From Sipunculus nudus (Eukaryota; Annelida; Sipuncula; Golfingiida; Sipunculidae), in contig CM049314.1 of assembly GCA_026874595.1 (NCBI GenBank), positions 28,535,729 through 28,599,728 of the forward strand: a stretch of DNA of 64,000 nucleotides. The letters are read 5' to 3'. Position 1 is the stretch's first letter; every line of letters begins with the position of its first letter. The notes under the pieces were generated by a model. That model saw only the letters and a program-made list of their open reading frames with translations, ran no database searches and was not told the DNA's origin. Of the stretch, positions 1 through 11,814 are shown one piece after another. The position numbers and the translations under genes are program-made.

Positions 1-105
1 TTTTTTTGAACACACTGGCTTTCATTTAGAGGTGTTTGGGTCCATCGGTTCCGATATGTTACGTGCTAACTAACGTCCGCTATAGATCAGCATGACTGAG
101 CTAAA
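1..105 (+). repeat. Right end of a Helentron-like composite element (left part lies outside the window)
   Basis: This stretch ends in the family's right-terminal signature: a CGCTATAG-like stretch (here CCGCTATAG), then a short hairpin (TAGATCAG / CTGAGCTA around CATGA, one mismatch) at 83-102, then an A-rich stop. The next copy begins within a few bases, so the two copies abut head to tail. Family assignment is inferred from structure. Confidence 0.6.
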
Positions 106-107
106 CA

Positions 108-826
108 AAAGACATAATAGGTCATGACGCTCAGCTGAACTGACATACAGTTGATACAAGGAAAATTGTTGTTATTATGATCTGTTGAAAAATATTTGTA
201 AAGCACATTGATCAATGGATAGACTACCAGAGTGCTCAAGAGCATTTTTTTGCTCATAATCCTCAGAATATAGGTAACAGCGATCTTACTTTAAGTTTCA
301 AAGAAGATTTTACAAGGAAATGTAACATGTTCCCTTCTGACATGTAGGCTACTCTAAACCTGTTCTTTCACAGTGACATAGCTCACAGAAGCGAGTTCAT
401 AGTGACCTTATTTTGGATGTCAAATGAGATATCACAATACCCATTGTCATTAAGAAAGACTTTTCTGGATCCAACAATTAAGATTTTTGCCCTGTCGTAC
501 TTTCTGGGGGCTAAAAATTAGCTTATTTGCCCGAAACATAATGAATATAGGTTAGAGCCTTATTTCAGGTTCCAAAAGAGACTTGTTAAGGACCTCGCTT
601 GATGTTGCATTGGATGACTCTTAGTCCAAAAGGAAATATTGGTGGCCTGCCTGACTGTCTGGGTGATTAAAGGTCACCATGACAAAATATGAGGTTGACG
701 ATTTGGCCAGAACATCCTTGGACGTTGTGTCAGAAGATTCTAGGCTTAACGATTACAATATGTGCCCCGTCTAATTTTCTTGGTGCTCACAATTATTGTT
801 TTTCCAATGGACACAGGACTATTCTA

Positions 827-864
<38 letters not shown>

Positions 865-1977
865 TATATATATATATTACAGCTTGATTGAGATGTTTAA
901 ATATTGTTTTGGGTCAGTTCCCTCCGTCTCTTCCTGTAATCAAATCCTTTGTTATATTTTTCGAGCATCACTCAGCTCACACTGGAAGTCTATAAGCTTT
1001 TTGCAGGGTCCTTCCTGACCTGTCAGTATTCTAGTTTCACTTTTCCACGGATATTTGACAAGGCTTTAATGGATATTATGTTTGATGTTTCTACGTCAAA
1101 CCGAAACAATTTGTGCCTCTTCTGACTGCTCAAAATCATGTTTAAGAAATCGCTCGCGGAATATAGGTTATCATGACCAAGTTTCAGGTTCCTAGGAACA
1201 TTTGCCGAGAACCTCCATGGATGTTGTGTTAGAAGATTCTGGACCTAACGGATACGATTTGAGCCCATCTCACTTCCAGGGTGCTAAAATCATATTTTCA
1301 ATAGCTTGCAGAATATAGGTTATAGTGAACTAATTTCAAGTTTCAAAAGACATTTTCTTTGAATGTCACATTAGATGATTCTAGGTCAAATGAATACAAT
1401 TTGTGCCCTTTCTGATTATCTAGATGCTCAAAATAATGTATTAATTCAATAGAATATAATTAACGTCACCTAATGTCAAGTGCCCAATGATATTTGTCTT
1501 AGTCCTCCGTGGATGTACCGTTAGAAGTATCTAGTTCTAACGGTTAATGCCTGTGTCAGCCAGACTACTTTATTTGGGGGTCTCAAAAATAGAGAAAAAT
1601 GCATACATTAGATGAAAAATACAGGTGGTGCCACCAGTCTTCATGAATTGATGAAACCTTCCATGATCAATGTGAATGGAAAAATCATGGCAATAAATGC
1701 ATCAGTTATTCAGATACTGGAACTTTTGTGTCAAATTTTCAATTATTCTTGGGCTACGTACGAGCCCCATAGCTCGGAGGATATGTCGCAGTCACTTAAG
1801 TTCGCGTTTCCCAGGATATATTTTATGGAACCCCATGGATTTCCAGTTAGAAGTTTCTAGGTCTATCGGTTATAATATGTGACCTGTTAACAGACAATTG
1901 TACAGTCGACCGGACGGACGGACGACGGACAAATAATAATCGCTAAAGCTCAGATGACTTTCAGTCATTTTGGCTTA
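108..1977 (+). repeat. Helentron-like composite element with ~155-bp cores, upstream of LRR-Ig gene 1
   Basis: The left end (GGTCATGACGCTCAGCTGA near 115-138) matches other left ends in the window. The interior is a run of diverged core units. Each carries phrases such as 'gacctaatttcaggtt', 'agaagattctaggtct', 'atttgtgccc' and 'gtgctcaaaatcat'. A (GGAC)n microsatellite at 1910-1930 and a degenerate right end near 1942-1977 close the element. A (TA)n tract interrupts it. No coding capacity is visible: the short open frames inside are repeat translations. Confidence 0.65.
831..877. repeat. (TA)n microsatellite
   Basis: An almost uninterrupted TA dinucleotide run of about 47 bp inside the composite element. 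It is read directly from the sequence. Confidence 0.95.
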
Positions 1978-2233
1978 TAACAATGGCAAAGAGGTTTACA
2001 TGATGCATCTGTATCGGACTTTACAAATAATAAAGATGTGTACTGAGTTTATATGTTTCCTCCACATTGCAGTATCTTGTTAAAGTTTGCATGAACATAT
2101 TCATCCGAAACGCAATAAAATATATGGAAGGTAAATTGCTGATAAAATCTTTATTAGAAGGATACTAGTTATGTGTCAACTTCATGCATTAACATTAGAT
2201 AACCCTACATGCCCTAGATCTATTTATATCGCA

Positions 2234-2244
2234 ACTTCCTGGTT
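2234..2244. promoter_or_regulatory. Conserved ETS-like site upstream of LRR-Ig gene 1
   Basis: ACTTCCTGGTT lies 119 bp before the ATG. The identical 11-mer lies 113 bp before the ATG of the paralogue, although the surrounding upstream sequence is strongly diverged. Its reverse complement, AACCAGGAAGT, fits the ETS-family GGAA core. A regulatory role is inferred from position and conservation only. Confidence 0.4.
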
Positions 2245-2352
2245 TTTAATTACTATGATATATCGGAAGCTACTAGTTTATCACAAGTCCGCATACCCTG
2301 GAGTGAACCTTTCCCAACATGCCATCGTCTGAGCTAGCAGAAACATATAATC

Positions 2353-3660
2353 ATGGATAAGCGGAAGTTACTCTGTACAGTGTATTTCAAATTTTTGCTG
2401 ATATTCAATCATTTTTCAGAAGTCAGTAACCGGTCTGCGTGTGAAAATACAGATAGCTGCCTTTTAAACAGTATGCCTGGATGGACTGGAGTACTAAAAG
2501 TTGAGCTTTTGGAACCCCTAGCAGTCCTGACAACACTGAACCTGTCGAACTGTAGTGTGTTCTCACTGGGAACAAATGCCTCTTCGGAAGAGGTATCGGT
2601 AAAATACATGCATCTGTCTTCAAATTATATTGATGAAATCGCCAAAGGCCAACTTCTTAAACTACGTACACTTCACGAGTTGTATTTGGACAGGAATAAA
2701 CTAGAGATTATCGAGCAGGGTGCATTCCAAAATCTGACGGAATTATCGATTCTGGATCTGAGTCACAACAATCTCACGGGCTTCATTTATGAGATATTTC
2801 AGGGACTGATCAATTTGCAGTATTTAAATCTGGGTCATAACCAGTTGACTTATTTTACATCAGATCATTTCACCGTATTGTCAAGACTGGCCACACTTCG
2901 TCTCCCACATAACAATATAAAGAGGGTAGAAGCCAAAACCAGCTTGCCGGAGTCTCTTGATTGGCTTGATCTCACAGCGAACAAGCTTCATGGTCTCCCC
3001 TATTTTCAGTCATGTGGTGCGACCATCACCTTGATGGAAAATGACATTCACTGTGGTTGTATAGTTCCAAACAGCACCATCCATCTCTCAGATAAGTGTA
3101 GGATGCAGTTTAAATGTTCTTCACCCACGCATCTCGAACAGGTAATACCAGACGTGAACATCAATTACAATCATTATGGCTGTAACAATGTGACTGTTAT
3201 TGATGCATCTACTGTAGAGGAAAACGACCTTCCAAGGCACTTGGACTTTATTAATTTTATTGGCTTATGCAACATCTCAGCGCCACATCTCAAATATAAC
3301 GGCACTCACATTATGTGTCGGGGTTTTGCTAACCCTGCTCCTGTTCTGGAATTACACAAATCTGGAAAGATAGAATGGTCCGTAAATCCAGATTTGGATG
3401 AATCTGGGTTCACCTATTTGTCAAGATTTGAAGAATCTGCTCACGGCAATTACACGTGCGTATCTCGGAATAACATAACAAAGGAAGAGCTCAATGTCAC
3501 TCTCTTGGTTTCTGGTCACGAGAATGACAGTACAAGGAGCAGTACTGAGGAAACCAGAGTCATCATTCAAGACATTGTGTTTTGTCCACCCAGTGTATTC
3601 TTACTGTTTTTTGCTTCGGCCGCCCTGATTCTCAGTTGTAACCTTTGTTCAAACGCATAG
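2353..3660 (+). CDS. Intronless LRR-Ig cell-surface protein (paralogue 1)
   Basis: A 435-residue secreted or membrane-anchored protein, probably a recognition or adhesion molecule of the kind expanded in bivalves. No ligand can be named. Residues 1 to about 25 form a signal peptide. Cys30 and Cys36 may form a small N-terminal cap. About seven leucine-rich repeats run over 58-218, with LxxLxLxxN cores such as LSILDLSHNN and LDWLDLTAN. A cysteine-rich C-terminal cap follows (Cys234, 236, 249, 255, 277). An I-set-like Ig domain covers about 303-388, with Cys322 and Cys369 in the GNYTC motif; the usual Ig tryptophan is replaced within VLELHKSG. The tail at 410-435 is hydrophobic and ends in LCSNA, so it is either a transmembrane helix with almost no cytoplasmic tail or a GPI signal. 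There is no TIR or kinase domain, so signalling would need a partner. About thirteen N-glycosylation sequons are present. The ATG is the first in frame and gives exactly the paralogue's length. Confidence 0.9.
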   Translation: MDKRKLLCTVYFKFLLIFNHFSEVSNRSACENTDSCLLNSMPGWTGVLKVELLEPLAVLTTLNLSNCSVFSLGTNASSEEVSVKYMHLSSNYIDEIAKGQLLKLRTLHELYLDRNKLEIIEQGAFQNLTELSILDLSHNNLTGFIYEIFQGLINLQYLNLGHNQLTYFTSDHFTVLSRLATLRLPHNNIKRVEAKTSLPESLDWLDLTANKLHGLPYFQSCGATITLMENDIHCGCIVPNSTIHLSDKCRMQFKCSSPTHLEQVIPDVNINYNHYGCNNVTVIDASTVEENDLPRHLDFINFIGLCNISAPHLKYNGTHIMCRGFANPAPVLELHKSGKIEWSVNPDLDESGFTYLSRFEESAHGNYTCVSRNNITKEELNVTLLVSGHENDSTRSSTEETRVIIQDIVFCPPSVFLLFFASAALILSCNLCSNA

Positions 3661-4065
3661 TGGGTTGTCATAAGATGGGCTTCCATCTTTGGATCCTTCG
3701 AGAATCATGAATGAAATAAAGCCACTGCAGAATGAGAAACATTCTAAGAAACACTTGCATTTGCGACTGTATTACAGTGTGGTTTTCAGAACTGATCGTA
3801 CACCTACGATCTGGAATAATATTTATATCCTGGAGTGCATTCTCGCTGTTCAACCATGGTTGCAAAGCCATTGAGCTTCGAGATAAATGATTATTTCTAT
3901 GAGAAATATATAGCCTTCCTTTCCTCGTTTAATGGAATTATAAAAATAAAAATCATATTTACAACCTGAAAATCAGAACTTGGCTCAGATAAATTAGTCA
4001 AAGTATGTAAGTGCAGTCTGAAAAACATTTAATTTGTGGGTTTCCAGTATATTAGTGGTTTACGA
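3661..4065 (+). other. 3' UTR and flank conserved between the two LRR-Ig paralogues
   Basis: For about 400 bp after the stop this sequence aligns with 57133-57540, sharing stretches such as 'ggatccttcgagaatcat' and 'atttatatcctggagtgcat'. It defines the downstream limit of the duplicated block. Short open frames here are non-coding shadows. Confidence 0.75.
3715..3720 (+). promoter_or_regulatory. Candidate polyadenylation signal AATAAA, gene 1
   Basis: This is the first AATAAA after the stop, 55 bp downstream. Alternatives are at 3945-3950 and 4272-4277. The paralogue lacks a hexamer at the equivalent of 3715 (it reads AATGTA), so the functional site may be a later one. Confidence 0.4.
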
Positions 4066-5567
4066 GAAATACATAAGGAAGGAAGGTGCTTACTGATGAA
4101 AATACCACATACTTGTTGGAATAAATGTGTTGCTTAAATCAGTGAAATTGCCTCAAAAACCTAAATGTACTAGTGGACTAGTTGACTATTAAAAACTGGA
4201 TGTGCTTAAACAAAACCCCTGCTGTAATGTGTGTAATGTTTATACTGTTCAGTCATATGTATCCATGATACAATAAAATGTATGTTACCCGGCTGCATTT
4301 GACGGTTATTTATATACTTAAAAACCCTAATTGACAAACCTGGGGGAAAATAATAATGCCAGTACTTCAGGAAAAGAGTTTCATGTTTTTTAACAAAAAA
4401 AATGAATTTTACATTGTAGATTGGATGAAATCAAATGGTGTTATCATGCGACCATTAAAATAGAAACAATGTATAGCATGGATAGTTTCCAATTAAGAAT
4501 ATCGTTTCAATAAATCAGGTGCTCCTTACATTTAAAATGCATTTATAGTAGAAACATATATAATCAGAACACAAGTAATTTAATGTCAATTATAGTAAGG
4601 AAATTGAAATTGAAAGAAACACGGGACCAATCGGTCAGGGTTCTAAACTGAAGTTGACCTTGAAAGTAAAGTCTAAAATAATAACAAAAGGAGGTAATAT
4701 CTGAGACAAAAAGGTAAAATAGTACATGGTGGTTTAATTTCTAGGTTTATAAAATGATTATCGTTGCTATAATAACTTCATGCTCCCAGTGAACAGGTGC
4801 AAGGTTATGATGGGGGGGGGGGGGGTGATGGAAGTAACAGTATCTCTGCATAAACATGCAGGATATGAAAATAAATTAAACAGTGCTAACAGGAATTGCT
4901 GAATGCGCAATTTCTTAATATTGAAAAAAAAAATATCTTCTTTATCACTTTATCTCCTGTTCTGCTTGGAAGGTAAATAATGAATAAAAAATTACATTTG
5001 ATCCTATTTTGTATTAAATCAAATTGTTTTAAATTTTAAAAATTGTTTACATTTGCAATATTACACATCTGAATATACTTAAATAGTTAACATCAATACA
5101 TACAGCAAATGGAAGTTTTTTTTTCAAACGTGCCCTTCAAAAAAAGTTTATAATTAATAAATATTCAATGAAAACAAGAGAGAAGGACAGACAAAACTGA
5201 TCCCTTATTTACCGTCCTCCTGAGAATAGAATATAGGTTTCATTTATATCCTATTTGTTTTTCTTATATTAATTTTGAACACATTTATACATCTGCAACA
5301 GAATTTATGTCCCAGTCCACGGTGCAAGGACTCAATGACGGGGAAGGGGGAATCATTGGAATAGCAACACCTCTGCATGCACATACAGGACAAAACAAAC
5401 CCGTAAAAATAGTATGCATTCTAATAAGGTAGGGATAAAGAATAATGGTTACATTAGATCCTCATTTTAATTATATAATTTTTTAAGTTTATAGTTTGTA
5501 TACATTTCAAATATAACGCATATATCTGAATTTAAGTAGATTCACAATTCAATATTGCACCGTTATA
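4066..5567. other. Gene-free AT-rich stretch with two copies of a dispersed repeat
   Basis: No coding sequence is seen. A dispersed repeat beginning 'ggtgcaagg' and containing 'aacacctctgcatgcacatacaggac' or a variant occurs near 4797-4900 and 5320-5420. A third copy lies near 10318-10420. The first copy carries a poly-G tract at 4812-4825. Confidence 0.55.
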
Positions 5568-6415
5568 GTGGGTGGGTTAAGTGCATAAAATAGGCTCTTA
5601 ACTTCATTTCGTGATACAAAGGTCCGCTTTGGCATAAAGTACCTTAGGGTCATAGGAATAAATTTATCCAAAGATCCCTCTAGTATGTGAAATATATGCA
5701 AATTATTCAAAATGGCCGCCGAAAATACTCCAAACCCCATATGCTTGGTGCTGTTACAGCTATAATGACAATTTTTGTGTTGAAATATACATTTTCGTGG
5801 TCAAGGAATCCAGTGAAACAGGTTTCAAGATTGAGAAAACAACGGTTTTCTCTTAACTATGAAAATCTGGGGTAAAACAGGCACATTTCATTAAATGTCA
5901 TTGTTTTTCTTCCATCATGGTAACCCAAGACACTTCTTTAAGTTCTTATCTATGTGCTTGGCATTTGGAGGTATTAAACAGTTTGAATAGACCCCGTAGA
6001 CGCGTCTCACTAAACCCGATCCTCAATCGACATACATAGAGCATAAAACCACAGCAAATTTAATGCATTAATTAGAGAGGTACTGGTTCGTGGCACTTCT
6101 GAAATCTGAGTTTAGGCGGTACAATAAGGCTATACGGTTAGCACAGATATACGGTTTGTTTTTATTTTCAGAAATACTCGAGTGAAATATCCACATTTTT
6201 GGCCTTGCTTCAATATCAGTGCTTGACATTCTTGGTGTTTATCCTAAGTTTAGGGTTTTATAGTGAAATATCCTAAAAAATCTATTTTTTTACAAGTAAT
6301 GTTAGGGAACTGAAGGAATTAGATGTCTTATATTTTAGTTGTGGGTGAAATGATTGTTGAAGTGATTGTGGCAGTGCCGACTTTTCAGGATATTTTGTAG
6401 GTTATATCAATGAAT
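5568..6415 (+). repeat. Large inverted repeat, left arm
   Basis: This arm is complementary to 7800-9009 in five blocks in reversed order. Examples are the pairing of 'gtgggtgggttaag' (5568) with 'cttaacccacctac' near 9000, of 'aatgcattaattagagag' with its reverse near 8500, and of 'aatgattgttgaagt' with its reverse near 7830. It includes an 'aaaatggccgccg' stretch. Divergence is moderate, so the structure is not recent. Confidence 0.75.
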
Positions 6416-7799
6416 CCAGTATTGTTCTAAAAAACTGCAATAATGCCACCGATCATCAGCATGTTAATGATGCAATAATAAAAAACTTGCAACCGAAGTA
6501 TAAGCACAACAAGAAGGCGAGATGCCCAGTCCGACTAACAGGCTTTACCTCTAACTTCCGTGCTATGTAACATTTTACACTAGTCATAACAGAAAAAGCA
6601 GAAAGTGTTGAATGTAATGTCTAAATGTAATTTAGTTTAGAATATGATAAATTGTAACTTTATTACTTCACATGGACCCAGAGGAACTACTTACCTGGAA
6701 AGGGTCACTGTCATCTATTATAATGGCTGTCCTGGGAATTGAACCTGGGTATAGCCAGCACAGAGATCAAAGTCTATTACCACTCGACTTCTATGTTACA
6801 TAATCTCAGTAATTAACTATTTTTTTAAACATTGCGTCCAAAGACGTTTCTTTCCTTTGCCTATCTTTGGGCAAAAGGATCTCACATGTACTCCCTGAGG
6901 ATTCAGTCACCTCCTGGTCCACATATGTTCCTGGTGTCCAATGTCCATGGGGAAGTAGAAGAAGCATGGTAGTGTCCTTCGTCATATAAAGAGATTAAGA
7001 CACTAATTTACTTACATCATGCAATGAAAATACATCTTAAACCTAGAAATGCACAAGTCGTGGTAATGCATAAGTGAGAATAATATGTCATTTAACCTTA
7101 ACAATACCCCGAACAGACCTAGGAAATTAAGTTATCAGTACCTGGGAGTATACAAGTATCAGGGCTTACACCAAGAAAATGACCCCTTTAGATCCATCAG
7201 TGGAAAACAAATATTTTTAGGGTTGTCAGGCTGACCATTTGTCAATGATTCTCCAAAGTTAGGTAATCTCCGATGAACTTATTTAGCAACTCCTTTTCAG
7301 TCATGTGGCACCAGCAGCTTCTTTTACTATATATATCCCTTTCTGTGTACTAGTCCGTCTGTGACAGAGTGAAACTTATGTAAGCCGTGCAAACGTATGC
7401 TTTAAGGGGTATTAAAGAGATATTGTATTCCAGAACATGGCAGTAAATTCGGAAACTTACGGAAGCAAGACTATGGAAGTGTGTTCTTACGTTCAATTAA
7501 ATTATATCTTATCATAATTATATGCATAATTATATATTATTCGAATAACATACAGCTTAATTATTTCTCCACGTAATGCAAATATGTTTATCACTTTGTT
7601 GTGGTTTTATGCTCTCTATGCAGTGACACACATCGGGTACATATACACTGCTATTAAATGCTCCCCTGTCTATATAAGGATAATAATATAAGGATAATAA
7701 ATAAGAACTTATAAAGGAATATAATAATACCAATCAAATATATTAAAAGTTTTCATGATGATACTCACATTTATAGAAATTTGCATACTTTCCGCATAA
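6416..7799. other. Spacer between inverted-repeat arms
   Basis: A 1.4-kb loop region without a recognisable gene. It contains one tRNA-like relic (listed separately) and AT-rich sequence. Confidence 0.6.
6723..6797 (-). other. tRNA-like relic (possible SINE head)
   Basis: The minus strand reads a B-box match, GGTTCAATTCC (6735-6745), preceded at about the normal spacing by an A-box-like GAGTGGTAATAG (about 6773-6784). Acceptor-stem pairing is not convincing, so this is a tRNA-derived repeat or pseudogene rather than a working tRNA. Confidence 0.4.
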
Positions 7800-9009
7800 T
7801 TTCAAGGTAGGATGAATTATATTACTTCAACAATCATTTCATCCACAATAAAACATAACACATCTAATTCCTTCATTTACCTGACACTACTAAAAATAGA
7901 AATACGAACACAGCTTTCAGGATACGTGTATTTCCCTATAAAACCCAATAACTAACTGGTGAAGCATAAAAGCCAAGAGTGTCAATGACTGATGGCTTTT
8001 GTGCTTCTGGCATTGATCATGTACTATTAAGGGTTGACCCTCATGTGATAGATAATATGTGTCTCAAACAAAATATTGTGTTGAATCAAAATGTTAGATA
8101 CTTGGAAGAAACTACAGTTGGCAACATTATTGAGTTTTGTTACAGGAATATCTTCCCATTCCTGTGTGTACTAGTACTCTGGTTTTTGCCAAGTAAATCC
8201 CATGCATGTTGTGTGGTCCAGAAGGGTCAGTTTATGCCGTATTACCCAGATAATGTATATAAATGAAATAACAGTACATGCGGAAAAACCACAACCCAGG
8301 CCTTATGTATATTTGCTAGTAATAGAGCATCGTGTGTGGTTTTTATTGTACAGTGTGTGTATATATTGACGTAAGACCAAGAATGTGGATATTTCATTTG
8401 GTGATTCTTAAAAAAAAAGAAAAAACTGTATAGCTGTCCTTGTATTACCATGGTCTTGCTGTACTGCCTAAACTCAGATTAAGTAAGTGCCACGTACCAG
8501 TAATTCTCTAGTTAATGCATTAAATTTGCTGTGGTTTCATGCTCTATGAATGTCGACTGAGGATTATGTCAGTTAGACGCATCTTCATGGTCTATTCACA
8601 CCTGTTCAATACCTCCCAAATGCCAAGGACACAGAGAAGAAGTGTGTCAGGTTACCATGATGTAAGAAAATCATTGATGTTTTATGAAATATGCCCATTT
8701 TACCCCAGATTTTCATGTTAAGGAGAAAACTATTGTTTTCTCAATCTTGAAACCTATTTCATTGGATTCCTTGACCATGAAAATGTATATTTTGACACAA
8801 CATTTGTCATTATAGCTGTAACAGCAGAAAGCATATTGGGTTTGGAGTATATTCGGCGGCCTTTTTGAATAATTTGCATATATTTCACATACTAATGGAT
8901 ATCTAACTTGTGTCTTTGGATAAATTTATTACTATGACCCTAAGGTACTTTTATACCAAGAGGGACCTTTGCATCATGAAATGAAGTCAAAAGTCACTTA
9001 ACCCACCTA
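7800..9009 (-). repeat. Large inverted repeat, right arm (with ~340-bp insertion)
   Basis: Reverse-complement partner of 5568-6415. The arm is interrupted between about 7996 and 8335 by sequence absent from the left arm. That insertion holds a 95-codon open frame (7979-8266) with no recognisable domain, which I do not call as a gene. Confidence 0.7.
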
Positions 9010-9349
9010 CATCATATATCTCCAATTTTGTTAGATAACATAACATTACGCATACAGTGTATTTATTTTTACCACAAAAATATCTGGTATAATTGGAAAA
9101 TTAAAAAATATAAAAAAAGTTATAAATCTTCAAAAATTTACAATTCTACGTACGGGTTTAATCATTTTAAATTTGTTGAACATATATAAACGGAAATCGA
9201 TTTCTTTAAAATGATACATAACCTCAACATAGCACCATATGGATCACTATTTCACGAATCGTTTTGTATATGAAGTGGAAACAGCATTACCATCGGGGAA
9301 ATACAGTTCATACAATAACGTGGTAATAGAATGCTAATGAAACTGAGGT

Positions 9350-9556
9350 TTTCCTTAATATCTCGAAGGGCTGAAGTCACAATGACCCAATTTATGGTTT
9401 GATAGGAGATTTGGGGACATCTAACCCTGTGCAGAATTTTTATTTCGTAGTCGTAGGTCTAACGGTTTCAAAACGTACCAGTTACACAAACAGACGACTG
9501 GCTATGGACCATAAATATAGCTCAGCTAATTTGTAATCAGCTTAGCTTAAAATTCA
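9350..9556 (+). repeat. Degenerate right part of a Helentron-like element
   Basis: A single decayed core ('tcacaatgacccaattta...') is followed by a GCTCAGCTAA...AATCAGCTTAGC right-end hairpin relic near 9515-9556. It is on the plus strand. Confidence 0.5.
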
Positions 9557-10208
9557 TGCAGGTTTATAGAATTGTTAAAGAACACATTTTTACTTCTTGT
9601 TGGTTTCTGAAAAGGTATTCCGTGTTTTCAGATTGCTTCCATGCTGCTTCTTTTTTTTTTATTAAATAATTTCTACAACGCAGTAAGGAGACAATCCTTG
9701 CACGCCTCTCCCTAACCCCGTGCACGCTGGGCAAGCAGTCGGGATTCATTGATATCATTTGTTCCACATAGCCCCAGAAGTTTGGTGTTGGATCCACCAC
9801 TGATAACATACTATTACTGCGAGATAATGGAATTGGCGGTAAATGTTGTTAACCCTATACTAGGGCCTATGTATGGGTGTCGATCTCCCCACCCCTAAAA
9901 ACGGATGGCAGAATAATACGATTTTCTCTTAAAATGCGTGTTCACATATATAGTAATTTGCCTACATTGATTTTTGTGTATTCTGATAATACATGAGGAA
10001 TTTTTGTTTGTTTTTACAGTCGAAGGTGCTTATCAGCATCAAACAGATTGACTACAGATCTTAAAATAAATTTTCAGGTTGTGAAGTGTTATTCATATGC
10101 CATTCATTTGTTTTTTCAAAGTGAAACATTTGCAATATGAGTAATGGAACATTCGACCGAGTGGAAAAAAAACATTGATTATCGACAACTATATCAATGA
10201 ACCTGGCA

Positions 10209-10213
<5 letters not shown>
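9557..10213. other. Gene-free stretch
   Basis: No coding, RNA or repeat structure is recognised apart from short homopolymers. Confidence 0.5.

Positions 10214-10251
<38 letters not shown>
10214..10251. repeat. (TA)n microsatellite
   Basis: A continuous TA run of about 38 bp. Confidence 0.95.
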
Positions 10252-10252
<1 letters not shown>

Positions 10253-10317
10253 TATTTTTCTCATTTTATTTAATAACCTTTACGGAGTTTTAATAAGATT
10301 CATGTTCCTACTGCACA

Positions 10318-10440
10318 GGTGCAATGACTCAATGGCGGGGGCTTGATATTGGAGTTTCAACAAATCAGCATATACATAACGGATATCGAATATAATTCAA
10401 CAGTGCTTACAGGTAACAAAATAGTACTCATAATTGTTAA
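10318..10440 (+). repeat. Third copy of the 'ggtgcaa(g/t)gactcaatg' dispersed repeat
   Basis: It shares the phrases 'ggtgcaatgactcaatg', 'catatacataac' and 'ttcaacagtgcttacagg' with the copies near 4797 and 5320. Confidence 0.55.
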
Positions 10441-10663
10441 ATATTCAAAAATAGACAGATAGATGGATAGATAAAGCTGCTTACTTTTTTTCAATTCTGC
10501 AGAGGCAAACAAATAATGCACAAATGTTTCCAGCAGGGCCTCCTTTTTTTGCATCAATTTTATTTTATGTTTATAGATTTTATACATTAATAATATAACA
10601 TAACTATAGGACTATGTAAGTTGATCCACAATTCTACCTGGCATCAGCATTTTCCCCTAAAGT

Positions 10664-10965
10664 TGTGTTTTCATGTGCGTGTATATGCGTATATGCGTGA
10701 AAAAAAGGTGTTTCCATGCACGCGTATGAGTGTATGTGTGAACTGGCAGAACTATATATGTGTACAGTGGCTCGAGCAGGCCTTTGACAAAAAGATGGTG
10801 AAATGGCGTCATTTTACCTTGAATCACTGAGTGGCGATATTCTCGCATATACGACACACGGTAATACGATGATTATCACGTGGAAACACCCCAGAAACAA
10901 AAACATATGAACTTTTTTTCACGCATCTACGCATATACAAGCGCACATAATCATCCCTTTATTCT
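10664..10965. mobile_element. MITE-like element, copy 1 (ATGCG-rich inverted ends)
   Basis: The left side carries 'GGTGTTTCCATGCACGCG' and ATGCG repeats; the right side carries complementary 'GTGGAAACACC' and 'CACGCAT'. The interior phrase 'tgtacagtgg(c/a)tcg(a/t)gcaggcct' is shared with the copy at 11410-11735. No transposase is present. The superfamily is not assigned. Confidence 0.6.
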
Positions 10966-11409
10966 ACCTGATAACATCAAATTATGCACACACACTCTAA
11001 GAAAAAAGGGTTCTTGATGGTTTTTATAAGAACCAACTTACTTCTATCTGGAACCAATTTTTTTCTAGAACCATTTTCTTAGTAAAAGAGTCCATCTGGT
11101 TCGTGCCTTGATCATAACCTATAACAGAATTCCAGATGGAACCCGTCTTGTGACCCGCTGTTTCGGTGATTTGGCTGCACATGCGCCGTGTATATGAACT
11201 ATGAAGTAACAAAATTATACCTCGGAAAATTAGGGCTTGAAAATGATTGTCAAGGTTACCAGATTTCGAACTCGTCCGAAACATAACTGTTTCAAATTTT
11301 AGAGGAATAGATGCATGCCTTCAAAAGTTAGACGATGACCGACGATGGCACTGATATCAATATATCTCCCCTGGAGAGGGAGGCAGAGATTAACAGATAC
11401 AAAAAACAC

Positions 11410-11735
11410 CGTTAATGTGTGTTTCCATGCGCGCGCATATGCGAATATGCGTGAAAAATAGGTGTGTTTCCATATGCGCATATATGCGTATATTTGTGAG
11501 GTGTATATATTTGTACAGTGGATCGTGCAGGCCTCTAAAAAAAAAGTGAAGTGACGTCAATCACTGAATCACATGCAGACCCTATGCGTGAAAATCGCTC
11601 CCCTGGGCGATTTTCACGCATATACGCACATACGCATATACGCTGACGGGCAAACGAAAACACCCCAGTTACAAAATCATATGAGCGATTTTTAACGCAT
11701 AAACGCATAGACGCGCACATGGAAACACCTCTTAA
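11410..11735. mobile_element. MITE-like element, copy 2
   Basis: It has the same inverted ends as copy 1 ('TTTCCATGCGCGC' at left, 'GCGCACATGGAAACACCT' at right), the same 'gtacagtggatcgtgcaggcct' centre and CRE-like 'tgacgtca'. A nested hairpin sits at 11583-11622. Confidence 0.6.
11583..11622. repeat. Perfect 16-bp hairpin
   Basis: TATGCGTGAAAATCGC (11583-11598) pairs perfectly with GCGATTTTCACGCATA (11607-11622) across an 8-nt loop, inside MITE copy 2. Confidence 0.95.
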
Positions 11736-11814
11736 CGGATATATTAAAAGACAATGGACAAAAAAGACAAGGATATTAAAGGGTATCATTTTTTCAAGAA
11801 TGCTATGCTGATAG

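Noticed and set aside
7979-8266. 95-codon open frame in the right inverted-repeat arm
   Set aside because: It overlaps the edge of an insertion in a repeat arm and encodes nothing recognisable.
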